Source: Buchnera aphidicola (Periphyllus testudinaceus)
Lineage (GTDB): Bacteria > Pseudomonadota > Gammaproteobacteria > Enterobacterales > Enterobacteriaceae
Length of the DNA: 64,000 nt
Direction: 5' to 3'
Assembly: GCF_964059035.1 (NCBI RefSeq)
Contig: NZ_OZ060380.1
Span: 248,001-312,000 of the forward strand
Made by a program: the position numbers and the translations under genes. The notes under the pieces were generated by a model, which made no database searches, was not told the DNA's origin, and saw nothing but the letters and a program-made list of their open reading frames with translations. Positions 45,136 to 53,742 of the stretch are shown here, in pieces (position 1 is the first letter of the stretch; each line of letters opens with the position of its first letter).

Positions 45136-46923
45136 TTATATTAAACGTTTTTTTAAACGCGAATTTTTTAAATATATTTTTTTTTTAGAAATTTTAGATA
45201 AATTCTTTTTTAGAAATATATTTTTTGAACGATTTTTAATAAACTTAGAACGATTTAAAAATTTAAAATTATTAAATAATTTTAAATTAATAAATTTATT
45301 AAAAATTTTTATTTTTTTTAAATTTTCAAAATTTTTCTTTTGAATTATTTTTTTTGGTAATTCTATTGTAGAATAAGAAGAAAAAATTTTTATATTTCCA
45401 ATATCTTTATTATTAAGATTTCCTTCATTAGCTATAGCTCCAACAATATGTCTTACTTCAATTTTATCATTTTTTCCTAATTCTATTTTGTAAACATCCA
45501 TATTATTATTTTTTTTAAAATATTTAGATGTTCTATAATTTTTATTTTCAAATTGTCTTCTAACAATTGGCTTTGTCCAATTTCTTCGAGCATTTTTAAT
45601 AATTTTATCTTTTTTTACAATTAAAACTCGTTCTCCTTGAGCCATTTTTAAAAGAGCAGCTGCTAATTTTTCAATACTTACAGGATTTTCTAAATTAATT
45701 TTTTCTAACAAAATTAAGTATTCTTTTAAATCAGTACTTTTTAATTCTTTTTTAATTTTTTTTGAAAAATTTTCTAAACGACTTTTACTTAATAATTCTG
45801 AATTTGGTAAATATACTTCTTTAATAGATTGTCTAATCATTCTTTCAATATTTCTTAATAATCTTATTTCTCTATATTCTACAAACATTAAAGCTTTTCC
45901 TTTTCTACCTGCTCGACCAGTTCGACCAATTCTATGTACATATGATTCAGCATCCATAGGAGCATCATAATTAATAACAAAACTAATACGATCTACATCT
46001 AATCCTCTGGCAGCAACATCAGTAGCAATTAATATATCTAATTTTCCATTTTTTAATCTATCTAAAGTTTTTTCACGTAATGATTGATTCATGTCTCCAT
46101 TTAACGCTGAACAATTATATCCATTTTTTTCTAATATTTCTGAAATTTCTACTGTAGAATTTTTTGTACGAACAAAAATTATAGTAGCTGAAAAATCTTC
46201 TGTTTCTAAAAATCTAATTAATCCATCAGTTTTTTTTCCATATACTAACCAATAAGTTTGATGAATATCTGGTCGATTAGTTATACTAGATTGTATACGA
46301 ATTTCTTTTGGATTTTTCATAAATCTTTTTGAAATTCGTCTAATAGCTTCTGGCATAGTAGCTGAAAATAAAGCTGTTTGTCTAAATTTTGGAATTTGAG
46401 ATAAAATATTTTCTACATCTTCAATAAATCCCATCCGTAACATTTCATCTGCTTCATCTAAAACTAAAGTATTTAATTTAGATAAATTCAACGTTTTTCT
46501 TTTTAAGTGATCTAATAATCTCCCAGGAGTTCCAACAATAATATGAGGGCCTCGTCTTAAAGAAGATAATTGCAACTCATATCTTTGCCCGCCATATAAA
46601 GGTAAAACATGAATTCTTGGAAGATATTTTGCAAATAAAGAAAAAGCCTCAGAAACTTGAATTGCTAATTCTCTAGTAGGAGTTAAAACTAAAATTTGAG
46701 GAAATCTTAATTCTACTTTGATATTATTTAATAAAGGTAAAGAAAAAGCTGCAGTTTTTCCGCTTCCAGTTTGAGCCATTCCTAAAATATCATGTTTATT
46801 TAATAAATGTGGAATACATTGTTCTTGAATAGGAGAAGGTTTTTTATAACCTATTTCATCTAAAACTTTTAAAATTGAATTATTTAATCCAAAAGTCGAA
46901 AAATTATTTTTTATCAAAATCAT
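45136..46923 (-). CDS. deaD: DEAD-box RNA helicase DeaD (CsdA)
   Basis: ATP-dependent RNA helicase for ribosome assembly and mRNA decay, important at low temperature in E. coli. The start MILIKNNFSTFGLNNSILKVL at 46923 aligns with the family; two earlier ATGs (46941, 46932) would add MRCMFY. In 595 residues: Q motif near 27, AQTGSGKTAA, PTRELA, GTPGRLLDHL, DEAD, SAT, and HRIGRTGRAGRKG. The C-terminal RNA-binding domain keeps VRHIVGAIANEGNLNNKDIGNI but the arginine/glycine tail of E. coli is replaced by a lysine/asparagine-rich one. It has an unusual leader (see 46924). Confidence 0.95.
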   Translation of the reverse strand: MILIKNNFSTFGLNNSILKVLDEIGYKKPSPIQEQCIPHLLNKHDILGMAQTGSGKTAAFSLPLLNNIKVELRFPQILVLTPTRELAIQVSEAFSLFAKYLPRIHVLPLYGGQRYELQLSSLRRGPHIIVGTPGRLLDHLKRKTLNLSKLNTLVLDEADEMLRMGFIEDVENILSQIPKFRQTALFSATMPEAIRRISKRFMKNPKEIRIQSSITNRPDIHQTYWLVYGKKTDGLIRFLETEDFSATIIFVRTKNSTVEISEILEKNGYNCSALNGDMNQSLREKTLDRLKNGKLDILIATDVAARGLDVDRISFVINYDAPMDAESYVHRIGRTGRAGRKGKALMFVEYREIRLLRNIERMIRQSIKEVYLPNSELLSKSRLENFSKKIKKELKSTDLKEYLILLEKINLENPVSIEKLAAALLKMAQGERVLIVKKDKIIKNARRNWTKPIVRRQFENKNYRTSKYFKKNNNMDVYKIELGKNDKIEVRHIVGAIANEGNLNNKDIGNIKIFSSYSTIELPKKIIQKKNFENLKKIKIFNKFINLKLFNNFKFLNRSKFIKNRSKNIFLKKNLSKISKKKIYLKNSRLKKRLI

Positions 46924-47017
46924 GTAAAACATGCACCTCATTTAATGAACGAAGAGGCCAGTCTACATAATTAATAATAAATATTTTTATTATATTCATT
47001 CGAAAGTGTCAACTGGC
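46924..47017 (-). promoter_or_regulatory. Conserved-looking GC-rich leader of deaD
   Basis: This stretch upstream of deaD is clearly richer in G and C than the surrounding spacer. On minus it contains TTGACA (47012 to 47007), TATAAT 12 bases further on (too short a spacing for a standard promoter), and then ACTGGCCTCTTCG and ATGAGGTGCATG. GCCTC can pair with GAGGT around a 14-base loop, which would hide the GAGG ribosome binding site; GCCAGT and ACTGGC (46957-46962, 47012-47017) form an inverted repeat. E. coli deaD has a long regulated leader; a similar role here is inference. Confidence 0.45.
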
Positions 47018-47292
47018 TTAAAAGATATTGTATAATATTTTATATTTAAAAAAATATTTACTAAAATTTTTAAATTATTTTTTTATAAAAAAATAATAAT
47101 TTTTAAAATTAATATATTTTAAATAATTTAAAATTTTATTTTAAAAAAATAAAAAATTTAATATAAAATTTAAAATAAATTATTATTTTGTTTATATAAA
47201 ATTTATAAAAAATATATTTCTAATATTAAAAAATAAAATTTTAATTTATTTAAAATTAAAAAAATAAAATAATATAAAATAAAGATTATCAT
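47018..47292. other. A/T-rich remainder of the deaD/pnp spacer
   Basis: Nearly pure A/T sequence with no gene visible. E. coli has nlpI between pnp and deaD; no remnant can be recognised here. Confidence 0.45.
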
Positions 47293-47322
47293 AAAAAATA
47301 GAATTTTCAAATTCTATTTTTT
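47293..47322 (-). terminator. Terminator after pnp
   Basis: AAAAAATAGAATTT (47293-47306) and its perfect complement (47309-47322) form a 14-base inverted repeat 34 bases past the pnp stop. The descending arm ends in six T on both strands. It is the likely end of the pnp transcript. Confidence 0.65.
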
Positions 47323-47355
47323 AATAAATATTTTAAAATTAATATTTCAAAAAAA

Positions 47356-49440
47356 TTATTTTGTAATTTCTTTCATACTTAATCTTAATCTGTTTTGTCT
47401 ATCCATATCTAATACTTTAACAGTTACTAATTGATCCAATGAAAGATAATCAGAAACTTTTTCTATATGTTTATTTGAAATTTGAGAAATATGAACTAAA
47501 CCTTCTTTTCCTGCTCCTATTGAAACAAAAGCTCCAAAATCAACTATTCTAGTAACTTTTCCAGTATAAATTTTTCCAATTTCTATTTCTGCTGTAATTT
47601 CTTTAATTCTTTCTATTGCATTAAGTGCTTTTTTTTCCATAATAGCTGAAATTTTAACTGTTCCATTATCTTCAATTTCAATAGTTGTTCCTGTTTCTTC
47701 TGTTAACATTCTAATGACTGAACCTCCTTTTCCTATAACATCTTTTATTTTTTCTGGATTAATTTTTATAATATGCACTCGAGGAGCAAATTTTGAAATT
47801 TCTTTATTTGGAACATTAATTGTTTCAGACATAATTTTTAAAATTTTTTTTATAGCAATTTTAGCTTTTTTCAAAGAACATTTAATAATATCATTAGTAA
47901 TACCTTCAATTTTCATATCCATTTGTAATGAAGTTATTCCTATTTTGCTTCCTGCTACTTTAAAATCCATATCTCCAAAATAATCTTCATCTCCTAAAAT
48001 ATCTGTAAGAATTACATATTTTTTTTTTTCTTTTATTAACCCCATTGCAATTCCAGCAATAGGTTCTTTAATAGGAACTCCTGCATCCATTAAAGCTAAA
48101 GAAGCTCCACAAACAGATGCCATTGATGAAGAACCATTAGATTCAGTAATTTCTGATACTATACGAATAGTATAAGGAAAAATATTAATAGATGGAATTA
48201 CAGATAAAATACTTTTTTTAGCTAATCTTCCATGACCTACTTCTCTTCTTTTAGGAGAGTTAATCATACCTATTTCTCCAACAGAATAAGGTGGAAAATT
48301 ATAATGAAATAAAAAACTATCTGTTTTATCACCTAACAATTCATCTAAATTTTGAGCATCTCTAGAAGTTCCTAAAGTAACTGAAACTAAAGATTGAGTT
48401 TCTCCTCTTGTAAACAAAGCAGAACCATGAGTACGTTTTAATAAACTAGTTTTTATATCTATTTTACGAATAGTATCTTTATTTCTTCCATCTATTCGAT
48501 AATTATTTTTTAAAATATTTTTTCGAACAATTTTTTTTTCAATTTCAAAAAAAATTTTATTTATTTCTATAATATTTAAATCTGGATTTTCAAATAATAA
48601 ATTATTAATAATATAATCTTTATATATTTTTAACTTTTTAATTCGTTTTTTTTTATTAGAAATAAGATATATATCTTTAATAGAATTTTTTGAAATTTTA
48701 GAAATTTTTTTATAAATTTCTTTATTTAAATAAGAAGAATTAAAATTCCAAGATTTCTTTTTAATAGAAGATAACAAATTTTTCATATTTTTTATCAATT
48801 TTTTTTGTTTTTTAAAACCATATAAAATTGCATTAAAAATTATATTTTTATTTAATTGATTAGATTCTGATTCAATCATTAAAATATGTTTATCTGTTCC
48901 AGAAACTATTAAATCTAACGTGCTAAATTTCATTTCATCAGTTGTAGGATTTAAATAATATTTATTATTAATATAGCCAACTCGAGCTGCTCCAACCATG
49001 TCTTTAATAGGTATTCCTGAAATATATAATGCCGCAGATACTCCAATCATAGATACAATATCAGGATTAATTTTTGGATTTAATGAAACAACTGTAGCAA
49101 TTACTTGTACCTCATTAGAAAAATCTTTTGGAAATAGTGGTCTAATTGGACGATCTATTAATCGACCAATTAAAATTTCGTTTTCACTAGGTCTGCCTTC
49201 TCTTCTAAAAAAACCACCCGGTATTCTACCAGCAGCATAAGTTCTTTCTTGATAATTTACAGTTAAAGGTAAAAAACTTTTTTCAATCTGAGAATTTTTT
49301 TGACCAACTACAGTTACAAGAACTGTTGTATCCTCTATACTAACCATTATTGCAGATGTTGCCTGTCTAGCAATTAACCCAGTTTCTAAAATAACTGTAT
49401 GACGACCATATTTAAATTTAAATATAAGCGGATTAAGCAA
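47356..49440 (-). CDS. pnp: Polyribonucleotide nucleotidyltransferase (PNPase)
   Basis: Phosphorolytic 3'-5' exoribonuclease, normally part of the RNA degradosome with RNase E. In 694 residues (711 in E. coli) there are two RNase PH domains (first with GGFFRREGRPSENEILIGRLIDRPIRPLFP, second with RTHGSALFTRGETQSLVSVTLG, NGSSSMASVCGASLALMDAGVP and DEDYFGDMDFKVAGS), a KH domain (DVIGKGGSVIRML) and an S1 domain (YTGKVTRIVDFGAFVSIGAGKEGLVHISQI). The helical linker around 225-310 is eroded. Since RNase E here has lost its scaffold, PNPase cannot be held in the usual degradosome. Confidence 0.97.
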   Translation of the reverse strand: MLNPLIFKFKYGRHTVILETGLIARQATSAIMVSIEDTTVLVTVVGQKNSQIEKSFLPLTVNYQERTYAAGRIPGGFFRREGRPSENEILIGRLIDRPIRPLFPKDFSNEVQVIATVVSLNPKINPDIVSMIGVSAALYISGIPIKDMVGAARVGYINNKYYLNPTTDEMKFSTLDLIVSGTDKHILMIESESNQLNKNIIFNAILYGFKKQKKLIKNMKNLLSSIKKKSWNFNSSYLNKEIYKKISKISKNSIKDIYLISNKKKRIKKLKIYKDYIINNLLFENPDLNIIEINKIFFEIEKKIVRKNILKNNYRIDGRNKDTIRKIDIKTSLLKRTHGSALFTRGETQSLVSVTLGTSRDAQNLDELLGDKTDSFLFHYNFPPYSVGEIGMINSPKRREVGHGRLAKKSILSVIPSINIFPYTIRIVSEITESNGSSSMASVCGASLALMDAGVPIKEPIAGIAMGLIKEKKKYVILTDILGDEDYFGDMDFKVAGSKIGITSLQMDMKIEGITNDIIKCSLKKAKIAIKKILKIMSETINVPNKEISKFAPRVHIIKINPEKIKDVIGKGGSVIRMLTEETGTTIEIEDNGTVKISAIMEKKALNAIERIKEITAEIEIGKIYTGKVTRIVDFGAFVSIGAGKEGLVHISQISNKHIEKVSDYLSLDQLVTVKVLDMDRQNRLRLSMKEITK

Positions 49441-49528
49441 AATAAATATCCTTAAGATAATAAATCAAAAAATTGTATATTTATAAACATAAATAATAAA
49501 TATAAAAAAATAATAAAATTTATTTTAA

Positions 49529-49550
49529 TAAAAAAAAGGGCTATAGCCCT
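49529..49550 (-). terminator. Terminator between rpsO and pnp
   Basis: On minus, AGGGC-TATA-GCCCT (49550 to 49537) is followed by a run of eight T, a textbook intrinsic terminator and one of the most G/C-rich hairpins in the window. It lies after rpsO and ahead of pnp, the position of the rpsO terminator in E. coli, where some transcription reads through into pnp. Confidence 0.8.
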
Positions 49551-49642
49551 CTTTTCTCTTTAAATATTTTTAAAAAATATCTTTAAAGAATTATTCAAAA
49601 AAAATTATTTTTAAATTTTATTTTTATTTTTTTATATTTTTA

Positions 49643-49664
49643 TTTTTTTTTTTTTTTTTTTTTT
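49643..49664 (-). repeat. Homopolymer of 22 T (A on the coding strand) after rpsO
   Basis: Twenty-two T in a row on plus, so 22 A on the strand of the rpsO message, 24 bases after the rpsO stop. It is the longest single-base run I noticed in the window and is non-coding. Confidence 0.85.
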
Positions 49665-49687
49665 CTATTTTTCTATTTTAATTAACT

Positions 49688-49957
49688 CTACCTACGAATT
49701 TTTAAATTCTTTATTATAAAATTATATTTTAAAATAGATTTTTTTTTTATATAATCTAATAATTTTCTACGTTTTGAAACCATACTTAATAAACCTCGAC
49801 GACTAGAAAAATCTTTTTTATGTATATAAAAATGTTTTTGTAAATCATTTATTTTATTTGTTAAAATAGCAATTTGAACTTCAGATTTTCCACTATCTTT
49901 ATTGTTCATACCATATTTAGAAATTATTTTTTGCATATTTGAAATATTTAAAATCAT
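49688..49957 (-). CDS. rpsO: 30S ribosomal protein S15
   Basis: Primary binder of the central domain of 16S rRNA. The 89 residues equal E. coli S15, with KSEVQIAILTNKINDLQKHFYIHKKDFSSRRGLLSMVSKRRKLLDYIKK. The spacer before it holds a small hairpin TTTATATC-A-GATATAAA (49990-50006); E. coli S15 represses its own translation through a pseudoknot in this region, but I cannot show one here. Between truB and pnp as in E. coli. Confidence 0.97.
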   Translation of the reverse strand: MILNISNMQKIISKYGMNNKDSGKSEVQIAILTNKINDLQKHFYIHKKDFSSRRGLLSMVSKRRKLLDYIKKKSILKYNFIIKNLKIRR

Positions 49958-50018
49958 AAAAAACCCTATGAGTTAATAATTTAGATTAATTTATATCTGA
50001 TATAAAGAAATAATTTTT

Positions 50019-50957
50019 TTACAAATTATAATTTATTAATTTATAAGAAATTAAATATTTTTTGTTATTTAATTTTCCTAAACCAATAAATTTATTTTTT
50101 GTATTCATGATACTAATTATACAAGTATTTAATTTAGTAGTAAGCTTTATTGATCGACCATTTCGAAGATAAAAAATATCTTTTTCAGATAAATATATTT
50201 TAGGAAAATGAGATACTAAAGAATAAATAGGAATAAAAAATTTTTTAATCTTTTTTAAAAAATATTGAAAATTTTTTTTTTTATACTTTTGTTTTAAAAA
50301 AAATAATTCATCTAAAGTTATTGACGATAAAATTGAATATGAAGAAACTTTTGTTCGTCTTAAAAAAATTACATGAGCTCCACATTTTAAAAATTTTCCT
50401 AAATCATCAATAATAGAACGAATATAAGTTCCAGATGAACAAAAAATTTTTAATTCAATAAGATTTTTATATCTATATAAACTAGTTAATTTATATATAC
50501 TAACAAATCTTCTTTTTATAGGAACCTGAATTCCTTTTCTTGCATATTTATACAATGGTATTCCTTTATATTTTATTGCAGAATAAATTGGAGGAATTTG
50601 AGAAATATTTCCTCTAAATTTATCTAATACTTTTTCATATTCATTAATACTAATTTTTTTTACATTAACAGAATTTATTATTTCTCCATAAGAATCTGCA
50701 GTAGATGTTTGTTCTCCTAATTTAGCAATAACTCTATATTTTTTATTAGATTTTAGTAAATATTGAGAAAATTTTGTGGCTTCTCCAAAACATATTGGTA
50801 AAACACCAGTAGCTAATGGATCTAAAGATCCAGTATGTCCTGCTTTAGTAGATGAAAATATTTTTTTTGTTATTTGCAAAGCTTTATTTGAAGAAATTCC
50901 AACTGGTTTATCTAATAAAAGAATCCCGTGAATATTTCTTACTTTAGTAAAAAACAT
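50019..50957 (-). CDS. truB: tRNA pseudouridine(55) synthase TruB
   Basis: Makes pseudouridine 55 in the T-loop of all tRNAs. The 312 residues (314 in E. coli) have HGILLLDKPVGISSNKALQ at the N-terminus, the catalytic aspartate in AGHTGSLDPLATGVLPICFGEATKFSQYLL, YKYARKGI, and SSGTYIRSIIDDLGKFL, plus a degenerate C-terminal PUA-type domain. It is part of the nusA-infB-rbfA-truB-rpsO series, in the E. coli order. Confidence 0.96.
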   Translation of the reverse strand: MFFTKVRNIHGILLLDKPVGISSNKALQITKKIFSSTKAGHTGSLDPLATGVLPICFGEATKFSQYLLKSNKKYRVIAKLGEQTSTADSYGEIINSVNVKKISINEYEKVLDKFRGNISQIPPIYSAIKYKGIPLYKYARKGIQVPIKRRFVSIYKLTSLYRYKNLIELKIFCSSGTYIRSIIDDLGKFLKCGAHVIFLRRTKVSSYSILSSITLDELFFLKQKYKKKNFQYFLKKIKKFFIPIYSLVSHFPKIYLSEKDIFYLRNGRSIKLTTKLNTCIISIMNTKNKFIGLGKLNNKKYLISYKLINYNL

Positions 50958-50986
50958 TCATAAACCTCATTAAAAATTTTTAATTA

Positions 50987-51346
50987 TTATAAATTTTTTA
51001 ATAAATTAGATATTTTTTTACCTTCTAAAAAAGAAAAATCATAAAGAAAAATTAATTTTGGAACAGTTCTAAGATTCAATCGCTTTCCTAACAAAAATCT
51101 TATATAAGAAGAAGCATGATTTAAAACTTCTAAAGACGAATATTTAGAAAATTTTTTTTTTTTAATATAGCAAATATAAACTTTAGCATAAGAATAATCT
51201 TTAGAAATTGTTACATCTAAAATAGTAGATAATTTATTAAATCTTGGATCATTAATTGATTTTTGAATAATATAAGAAATCTCTTTTTTAATTTCTTTAG
51301 AAATTCTTACTAATCTATGAATATTCTTGTACACTATTTTTTCCAA
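50987..51346 (-). CDS. rbfA: Ribosome-binding factor A
   Basis: Helps mature the 5' end of 16S rRNA and the 30S subunit. The 119 residues (133 in E. coli) contain the KH-type core RVSKEIKKEISYIIQKSINDPRF-like start, TILDVTISKDYSYAKVYI and LNHASSYIRFLLGKRLNLRTVPKLIFLYDFS. It ends soon after that core, lacking the E. coli C-terminal tail. The gene lies 36 bases after infB and 29 before truB. Confidence 0.94.
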   Translation of the reverse strand: MEKIVYKNIHRLVRISKEIKKEISYIIQKSINDPRFNKLSTILDVTISKDYSYAKVYICYIKKKKFSKYSSLEVLNHASSYIRFLLGKRLNLRTVPKLIFLYDFSFLEGKKISNLLKNL

Positions 51347-51382
51347 AATAAAATTTATTATTTTAATTTATTTTAAAAATAA

Positions 51383-53539
51383 TTATATTCGTTTCATTTC
51401 AATAATTTTATAAACTTCTATTATATCATTAACACGAATGTCATTATAGTTCTTTATACCAATACCACACTCAATTCCACTTCTTACTTTTTTGACGTCT
51501 TCTTTAAAACGTCTAATTGACTCTAAAATTCCTTCATAAACAACAATATCATTTCTTAAAACTTTAATTGGACTATTTCTTTTAATAACTCCCTCAGTAA
51601 CCATACATCCTGCAATAAACCCAAATTTTGGAGATTTAAAAATACTTCTTACTGAAACTAAACCAATTATTTTTTGTTTATATTTTGGAGATAACATTCC
51701 ATAAATAGATGATTCAATATCTTTTATTAAAGAATAAATAACAGAATAATACCTCAAATCTATGTTTTCTTTTTCAATAATTTTTTTTGCAGAAATATCT
51801 GCTCTTACATTAAAACCAATAATAATAGCATTAGAAGAATTAGCTAATGATGCATCTGTTTCATTAATTCTTCCTACCCCTAAACTTAAAATATTTAAAT
51901 TTACTTCTTTATGAGATAATTTTCTAATAGCAAAAGATATCGCTTCTAATGATCCTTTAGAATTTGATTTTAATATAATATTTAATGATGTAATATTTTT
52001 TTTATTAATTTCTTTAAATAAATTATCTAAATTTATTTTTTTATTTTTAGAAACATCTTTTCTTTTATGTTTTTCTTTTCTATATAAAGATACTGCTCGA
52101 GCTTGTTTTTCATATTTAACAACTGTTAAAATATCTCCAGATATAGGTAAACCTGATAATCCTAAAATTTCAACTGGAATAGATGGAGTTACATGCATTA
52201 AATTATGTTTTTTTTCATCTGTAATAGATTTTATTTTTCCATATTCTAATCCACATATAACAATATCACCTTTTTTTAACTTCCCTTTTTTAATTATTAT
52301 ATTCGAAACTGGACCTTTTCCTTTATCTAAATAAGATTCTAAAACTACTCCAGTAGCCATTCCTTCATAAGATACAGATAAATCTAAAATTTCTGATTGA
52401 AGAAATATATTTTTTAATAGATCATGTATTCCTTTTTTTAATTTAACCGAAATATTAACAAAAATATTTTCTCCTCCAAATTCTTCAGATAAAATATTAT
52501 ATTTCATTAATTCATCTTTAATTTTATTAATATTAATATTATTTTTATCAATTTTATTTATAGCTACAATTATTGGAGCTTTAACTAATTGAGCATGTTT
52601 AATAGCTTCTATTGTTTGAGGCATAACTCCATCATCTGCAGCTATTATTAAAACTACAATATCAGTTATTTGAGCACCTCGTTCTCTCATAGAAATAAAA
52701 GCTGAATGTCCTGGAGTATCAAGAAAAGTAATTTTTTTTTCATTTATATTAACATAATACGCACCTAAACTTTGAGTAATACCTCCTTCTTCTTTAGAAG
52801 CTACAGAAGTTTTTCTAATACAGTCCAAAAGAGATGTTTTTCCATGATCTACATGTCCCATAATGGCAACAATAGGAGGTCTTAAAAAATGTTTTTTTAA
52901 TTTTGTATCTCTATTTTTCATAATATTTTTTTCTAATTCATTTTTACGAATCAAACATATCTTAAAACCCATTTCTTCAGAAACTAATTGAGCTAAATCT
53001 GAATCTAATACTTGATATTTAGATAAAGACATTCCTGAATTTAACATTTTTTTAATTACTTTTTCGCTTTTTATACCCATTTTGTTAGATAATTCAAAAA
53101 CTGTTACTTCATCAAAAATTGTTATTAATTTTTTAACAATAACTTTTGGTTTATTAAAACTTTGCTTCAAAAAATTATTTTTTATTTGACGAAAATTTTT
53201 TGTATTTTTATTTCTTTTTTTTAGTTGAGAAAATTTATTATTTTTTTTTTGAATATTTTTTTTTGAATTTTTAAATTTTTTATTTTTTAAAAATTTTTTT
53301 TGTATATTTATTTTTTTTAAATCTGTTTTTTTAAAATTTAAATTTTTATTTTTATCTTGAGTAATTTTATTTTTTTTTTGTAAAAATTTATTTTTTCCAA
53401 ATTTTTGTTTTAATAATTTTTTTTTATTTTCTAAAGTATTTTTTAAAATAGAGCTTTTTTTAGAAAAAGATGTATCTTTTTTTATTTTCTTTTTATTACT
53501 ATATAATTTTTTTTCTCTTAAAAAATCATTTTTTCTCAT
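51383..53539 (-). CDS. infB: Translation initiation factor IF-2
   Basis: GTPase that brings initiator tRNA to the ribosome. The 718 residues (890 in E. coli) split into a lysine/asparagine-rich N-terminal region (to about 130), a short IF2-N-like domain with NKMGIKSEKVIKKMLNSGMS, and the G domain with GHVDHGKTSLLD (G1), DTPGHSAF (G3) and NKIDK (G4), followed by domains II, III and IV (VRSGIECGIGIKNYNDIRVND). The missing length is all in the N-terminus, which is variable in bacteria. AAGAGA precedes the ATG. Confidence 0.97.
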   Translation of the reverse strand: MRKNDFLREKKLYSNKKKIKKDTSFSKKSSILKNTLENKKKLLKQKFGKNKFLQKKNKITQDKNKNLNFKKTDLKKINIQKKFLKNKKFKNSKKNIQKKNNKFSQLKKRNKNTKNFRQIKNNFLKQSFNKPKVIVKKLITIFDEVTVFELSNKMGIKSEKVIKKMLNSGMSLSKYQVLDSDLAQLVSEEMGFKICLIRKNELEKNIMKNRDTKLKKHFLRPPIVAIMGHVDHGKTSLLDCIRKTSVASKEEGGITQSLGAYYVNINEKKITFLDTPGHSAFISMRERGAQITDIVVLIIAADDGVMPQTIEAIKHAQLVKAPIIVAINKIDKNNININKIKDELMKYNILSEEFGGENIFVNISVKLKKGIHDLLKNIFLQSEILDLSVSYEGMATGVVLESYLDKGKGPVSNIIIKKGKLKKGDIVICGLEYGKIKSITDEKKHNLMHVTPSIPVEILGLSGLPISGDILTVVKYEKQARAVSLYRKEKHKRKDVSKNKKINLDNLFKEINKKNITSLNIILKSNSKGSLEAISFAIRKLSHKEVNLNILSLGVGRINETDASLANSSNAIIIGFNVRADISAKKIIEKENIDLRYYSVIYSLIKDIESSIYGMLSPKYKQKIIGLVSVRSIFKSPKFGFIAGCMVTEGVIKRNSPIKVLRNDIVVYEGILESIRRFKEDVKKVRSGIECGIGIKNYNDIRVNDIIEVYKIIEMKRI

Positions 53540-53742
53540 TTTTTCTCTTATTTTTGTTTCAAGTATGAAAAGTATATTTTTTTAAATAATATTTTTTAAA
53601 AAATTTAATTATTTAAAATAACAAATAATTTTTATTAAATCACAATAACTATTTATTTTTATACTATATAATTATATTTATTTTACATGTATTTTTTTTT
53701 ATTTCCAAACAAAAATTATATAAACTAATTAAAAAAAAATAT

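Noticed and set aside
46924..46941. Longer deaD start at 46941
   Set aside because: The first six residues (MRCMFY) have no counterpart in DeaD, and the GAGG there overlaps or crowds the first two ATGs; the third ATG at 46923 aligns with the family and is better spaced.
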